Assembly: GCF_000305775.1 (NCBI RefSeq)
Contig: NC_018866.1
Span: forward strand, 744,001-808,000
Source of the DNA: Dehalobacter sp. DCA
GTDB taxonomy: Bacteria; Bacillota; Desulfitobacteriia; Desulfitobacteriales; Syntrophobotulaceae
DNA length: 64,000 nt
Direction: 5' to 3'
Position 1 is the stretch's first letter. Every line of letters starts with the position of its first letter. Position numbers and translations under genes: made by a program. Positions 61,434-64,000 of the stretch are shown in pieces. Below the pieces are notes generated by a model, which did no database searches, was not told the origin of the DNA, and saw only the letters and a program-made list of their open reading frames with translations.

Positions 61434-62889
61434 GTCAATAGTCTGCGATAATGTCACCCTGATAGGGTGATAACTGTGCAGCAGAAATGTCATCCCTAAG
61501 TTTCTTGGAATAGAAAATTTCGGTATAGCCAAACCAAGGGGAATTAGTTTTGTTTTTAGGTTTAATTAAAGTCTCAGAAGGTAGGCAATTAGTAGAGTTG
61601 TCTGGCTGAGAGATATGTATTATACTTTCCTTAGGCTGAGTATTAAGCGGTTCTGGTTTAATCACAAGGCCCTTGAAAAGAACCTGCATTCCGATATGTT
61701 TACTGGTTGCTACAGTAATCGTGTCATGAGGGGATGCAGGGATTTCTTTATTATCCTTAGAAATTGGCAACCGGTATTTCTGACCTCTATAAGAAAAGGA
61801 AAGGCCTGAATCAAGCTTTCTTGTTTCATGTATAGCAAAGGTTAACTGAAATGCAGCCAAATCCTGTTTGGGCAAATAGGCCTTTTCCATGCTGGCAGCC
61901 TGGACGGAGAATTTGCGGTTGTAATAGGGAATATATTGCCTCAGGAATTCATTAGCCTGTTCAATTGAATTAATGCCTTTACGCTTCATATCTTTAGGCA
62001 AACGATCCTGCAAAGTTTCCCAGAGCCTTTCAATCCCCCCTTTAGCTTGTGCAGACTTGGCAATGATAAGTAGAATTTTGGTTTCTCTGAGAGCTCTTGC
62101 GAAGTGGGGTTGACGCTCGACTTTACCAGTTAGTTCTTCATCTAGTGTCAGTTTCTTTTTTGTTTTACTGTCATAAGCAAAGACTGTTCTACCATCGGTG
62201 TAAATTTCCCTTGGCAAATGGCCGTCTTGATTCATCTGAAACATCAACTCACAATACCCTTCAAAGGTTTCTTCCTTTTCGAAATGAAGAGCTAGAATAC
62301 GACCTGTGGCATCATCTACAGCACCATGAAGGTGCAGGTAGGAGTCATTGCCCAGCCAATCATAACTGGAAGCATCCATCTGAACGAGTTCTCCTTCACG
62401 TTTACGGGCATTTCTTGACCGATGTTTCTTCGGTCTTCGTTTGGCCTTTGGGGATCGAATACCACTGGCTTTTAGATGTCTTGAAACAGTGCTGACAGAG
62501 ACAAATATCCCCTTGTCTTCAGCGAGAACATCGGTAGCATGGCAAAAGTTATAGTTGATCAATTCCTTTTCGTAAATCTCAATGATGTTCAAGGCTAACT
62601 TTGGATCTAAGGCATTAGCAGGCTTACGTCCTCTGTTTTTATGCAGAATGCTCATGACCCCATTGGCGGTGGCCTCCACTTTCAACCGCTGTACTTGTCT
62701 GACGCTGAGATTTAGAAGCCCTGCTGCTTGTTTGTTTAATAAATGGCCTGCCAATAATTCTTCGATAATGGTTACTTTTCTTGCTTCTTGCTTGCTCATT
62801 TCTAATTTCATCCTCCCATTATATCTGTTTTGTGAGGGGATGACATTTTCCTTGAAGAATTATACTATGACATTATCGCAGATCAACAA
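61434..62889 (-). mobile_element. ISNCY/IS1202-like element, copy B (intact)
   Basis: An intact element of about 1456 bp in direct tandem with copy A. Its inverted repeats are TCTGCGATAATGTCA near its left end and the complement at 62868-62882. Its right end lies 19 bp before the -35 box of the tRNA-Trp promoter. Confidence 0.8.
61435..62799 (-). CDS. ISNCY-family (IS1202-like) transposase
   Basis: A DDE transposase of about 454 residues. An N-terminal helix-turn-helix (LLNKQAAGLLNLSVRQVQRL) and a second HTH (KGIFVSVSTVSRHLKASGI) are followed by a basic stretch (KAKRRPKKHRSRNARKR). The catalytic core has QMDASSYDWLG (first Asp), IYTDGRTVFAY (second Asp) and KGGIERLWETLQDRLP (Glu). GGAGG lies 12 nt before the ATG at 62799; an ATG at 62811 is immediately after the site and less likely. 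The frame is intact. Confidence 0.88.
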   Translation of the reverse strand: MSKQEARKVTIIEELLAGHLLNKQAAGLLNLSVRQVQRLKVEATANGVMSILHKNRGRKPANALDPKLALNIIEIYEKELINYNFCHATDVLAEDKGIFVSVSTVSRHLKASGIRSPKAKRRPKKHRSRNARKREGELVQMDASSYDWLGNDSYLHLHGAVDDATGRILALHFEKEETFEGYCELMFQMNQDGHLPREIYTDGRTVFAYDSKTKKKLTLDEELTGKVERQPHFARALRETKILLIIAKSAQAKGGIERLWETLQDRLPKDMKRKGINSIEQANEFLRQYIPYYNRKFSVQAASMEKAYLPKQDLAAFQLTFAIHETRKLDSGLSFSYRGQKYRLPISKDNKEIPASPHDTITVATSKHIGMQVLFKGLVIKPEPLNTQPKESIIHISQPDNSTNCLPSETLIKPKNKTNSPWFGYTEIFYSKKLRDDISAAQLSPYQGDIIADY

Positions 62890-62908
62890 CAGACTGAAAT
62901 GTTATCGT
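62890..62908. repeat. direct repeat 3 beside the tRNA-Trp promoter
   Basis: CAGACTGAAATGTTATCGT, identical to repeat 1. Its last T is the first base of the tRNA promoter's -35 box. Confidence 0.75.
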
Positions 62909-62936
62909 TGACACAATCAAGTAATTCCGATATAAT
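62908..62936 (+). promoter_or_regulatory. tRNA-Trp promoter
   Basis: TTGACA (62908-62913) and TATAAT (62931-62936) are both consensus and spaced by 17 bp. The start would lie about 25 nt before the tRNA. Confidence 0.93.
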
Positions 62937-62967
62937 AGCTTTCGTCGTCAACTGTAGGAAAACACCC

Positions 62968-63041
62968 AGGGGATTAGTTTAATGGTAGAACAGCGGTCTC
63001 CAAAACCGTCAGTGAGGGTTCAACTCCTTCATCCCCTGCCA
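62968..63041 (+). tRNA. tRNA-Trp (anticodon CCA)
   Basis: Acceptor arm AGGGGAT pairs with ATCCCCT. The D arm has TAGTTTAATGGTAGA. The anticodon stem GCGGT/ACCGT encloses the loop CTCCAAA, with anticodon CCA at 63000-63002. The T arm has GGTTCAA, and CCA is encoded at 63039-63041. It reads the TGG codon, the same amino acid sensed by the T-box leader at the left end of the window. Confidence 0.97.
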
Positions 63042-63050
63042 AGTGAATTT

Positions 63051-63078
63051 AAGGCTCAGAGGCCTTTTTTTATTTTTG
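63051..63078 (+). terminator. terminator after tRNA-Trp
   Basis: AAGGC and GCCTT with a short loop, followed by a long T-run (TTTTTATTTTTG). Confidence 0.8.
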
Positions 63079-63123
63079 TATTTATGCTTTGGGGCAGATT
63101 TTGGATAGTTTTTTTAACCGGAG

Positions 63124-63168
63124 AAAAAAAATAAGGGAATCGGAATTATCCGACTCCCTTATTTTTAT
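63124..63168. terminator. bidirectional terminator
   Basis: AAGGGAATCGGA and TCCGACTCCCTT (63133-63160) form a 12-bp stem with one mismatch. It is flanked by an A-run on the left and a T-run on the right, so it can act on both strands. Confidence 0.88.
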
Positions 63169-63183
63169 TTCTATTTCTTTAGG

Positions 63184-63438
63184 TTATGATCTTTTTGATT
63201 TCAGATCATTTTGATATGTATCACTTGATTCACTTGATTTATTGCTTTTCTTTAAGCTTTTACTATTAAGTCTAAGATGAAATAGCACTAAAGCAACTAA
63301 TAAGAAACCGGGAATAACATGGACGCTTTCAAAGATTTCTTTGGGGATTATTTCATTTGTTAGCGCGGTAATCACCAAGATCAGAAGATCAATACAGAGC
63401 AATACATTAACAATTTTTTTTCCTTTATCCGTATCCAA
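63184..63438 (-). CDS. Small two-helix membrane protein, half of a DUF4405-like domain
   Basis: An 84-residue protein. A TTG at 63438 with AGGAG 8 nt upstream is the best start; the ATG at 63456 lies within that site's upstream region and has none. Two helices (about 8-28 and 38-58) are followed by a Ser/Lys-rich tail. The second helix is bounded by histidines, VHVIPG and LFHLRLN, spaced as in the first half of the DUF4405-like cytochrome at 23062-23991 (FHEIAG, GIHILLN). It may bind one heme as a homodimer, but this is inference. Confidence 0.65.
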   Translation of the reverse strand: MDTDKGKKIVNVLLCIDLLILVITALTNEIIPKEIFESVHVIPGFLLVALVLFHLRLNSKSLKKSNKSSESSDTYQNDLKSKRS

Positions 63439-63673
63439 TTCAATCACTCCTTTCATTAATAGATAGGTAATATATTAACAATCAATTATGTCCTTTATGT
63501 GAAATAATGGTGACAGTTATGTGAAATTCGAATGGACAAGGTGAATTTGATATGCTCCCTGTTTCTTTTAATTTGCAATTTTTCTGTATTTTTGATCACT
63601 TGGGAACATCTACAAAATTGAAACGGTATAAAAAGATTTTGTAATCCCATACTAAAATTAAAGGAGGGTTAAT

Positions 63674-64000
63674 ATGAGCTGGAGAGAATCACGATTTATG
63701 CAGGTTGTGTGGACTGTTATTCGCGTATATATTGGTTGGGAGTGGCTGAGTGCCGGTATCAGCAAAACTTTTGGAGCAAGTGCTGCAGCCTGGGTAGGCC
63801 CGAACGCAGGAGCGGCAGTTACAGGTTTTTTACAAGGAGCCCTCGCCAAAACTGGCGGCCAGCATCCTGATGTATCCTGGTGGTATGCATCATTTATTCA
63901 AAATATTGCTCTTCCAAATGCCAAAGTGTTTGGTTATGTGATTGCCTGGGGAGAACTTCTGGTTGGCTTGGGATTAATCCTCGGTTGCTTCACGACCATC
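63674..64000 (+). CDS. DoxX/DoxD-like membrane protein, cut by the right edge
   Basis: 109 codons are open to the window end. An excellent AAAGGAGGG precedes the ATG by 6 nt. The visible protein starts MSWRESRFMQVVWTVIRVYI and has a GWEWLSAGISK motif at the end of helix 1, a GAAVTGFLQGALAK loop, WWYASFIQNI and a helix with VIAWGELLVGLGLILGCF. This is the pattern of DoxX/DoxD-family proteins (thiosulfate:quinone oxidoreductase small subunit and relatives). The C-terminal helices lie outside the window. The gap 63457-63673 upstream is AT-rich without a clear promoter. Confidence 0.8.
   Translation, partial: MSWRESRFMQVVWTVIRVYIGWEWLSAGISKTFGASAAAWVGPNAGAAVTGFLQGALAKTGGQHPDVSWWYASFIQNIALPNAKVFGYVIAWGELLVGLGLILGCFTTI

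Noticed and set aside
62890-62936. tRNA-Trp promoter created by the IS end
   Set aside because: Both -35 and -10 lie outside the IS; only the first base of the -35 is shared with the duplicated target, so the promoter is native.

Overview
The window reads as chromosome of a low-to-mid GC Gram-positive anaerobe. The closest fit is a Peptococcaceae-type Clostridium relative of the Desulfitobacterium/Dehalobacter kind. That placement is inferred from gene content: T-box, c-di-AMP and cobalamin riboswitches, a late corrinoid operon, rubrerythrin, cell-wall-binding repeat proteins, a SpoIIIE/FtsK translocase, DUF4474 proteins and AGGAGG-type ribosome binding sites. No rRNA, CRISPR array, phage module or replication origin was seen.

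Layout. 0-4.4 kb: a start codon running off the left edge, then a Trp T-box leader with stand-alone tryptophan synthase beta (TrpB2), a c-di-AMP riboswitch with a G5-NlpC/P60 wall hydrolase, a 61-residue orphan and a DUF456 membrane protein. 4.4-9.2 kb: an ABC exporter half-transporter, a glutamine-rich protein and two DUF4474 paralogues, most with their own terminators. 9.2-18.4 kb: a DUF6765-like protein, a MerR/TipAS regulator with a 19-bp-spacer promoter, an IS30 element nested in an older element carrying a 14-bp flanking direct repeat, rubrerythrin, a MarR-MFS exporter operon with a 36-bp palindromic operator, a short-chain dehydrogenase and Hsp33. 18.5-25.4 kb: a TetR-MMPL-YhgE-like envelope export operon, a DUF4405-type membrane cytochrome with a CxxCH tail, a secreted orphan and a doubtful small ORF.

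25.4-35.7 kb, transcribed leftward, holds the late cobalamin pathway. A strong promoter and B12 riboswitch precede cbiA, cobU, cobS, a second CobU-like gene, cobC and cbiB. After a 700-bp gap with two palindromic repeats come cobD, an ApgM-like phosphatase/mutase, cobQ and cobA. Together they cover corrin adenosylation, amidation, aminopropanol attachment and nucleotide-loop assembly.

35.8-47.5 kb: a NodIJ-type ABC exporter pair, a methyltransferase, an ABC-F ATPase, a voltage-gated potassium channel with a zinc-ribbon tail, a cell-wall-binding-repeat protein, a LutB/LutA-like iron-sulfur pair, a prohibitin-family protein and an AIM24-family protein. 47.6-59.8 kb: a 2881-residue cyclic beta-1,2-glucan synthase, an FtsK/SpoIIIE translocase with an Asp microsatellite, and a PHP phosphoesterase. 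59.9-64 kb: two tandem copies of an ISNCY/IS1202-like element, one frameshifted, abutting the promoter of tRNA-Trp(CCA), then a small two-helix membrane protein and a DoxX-like protein cut by the right edge.

The least explained signals are two families of short intergenic palindromic repeats. Family A has three copies with a conserved core of about 60 nt, each closed by outer arms unique to its locus. Family B has three copies of a 44-nt unit. The nested element around the IS30 copy and the site choice of the tandem ISNCY element are also worth pursuing.
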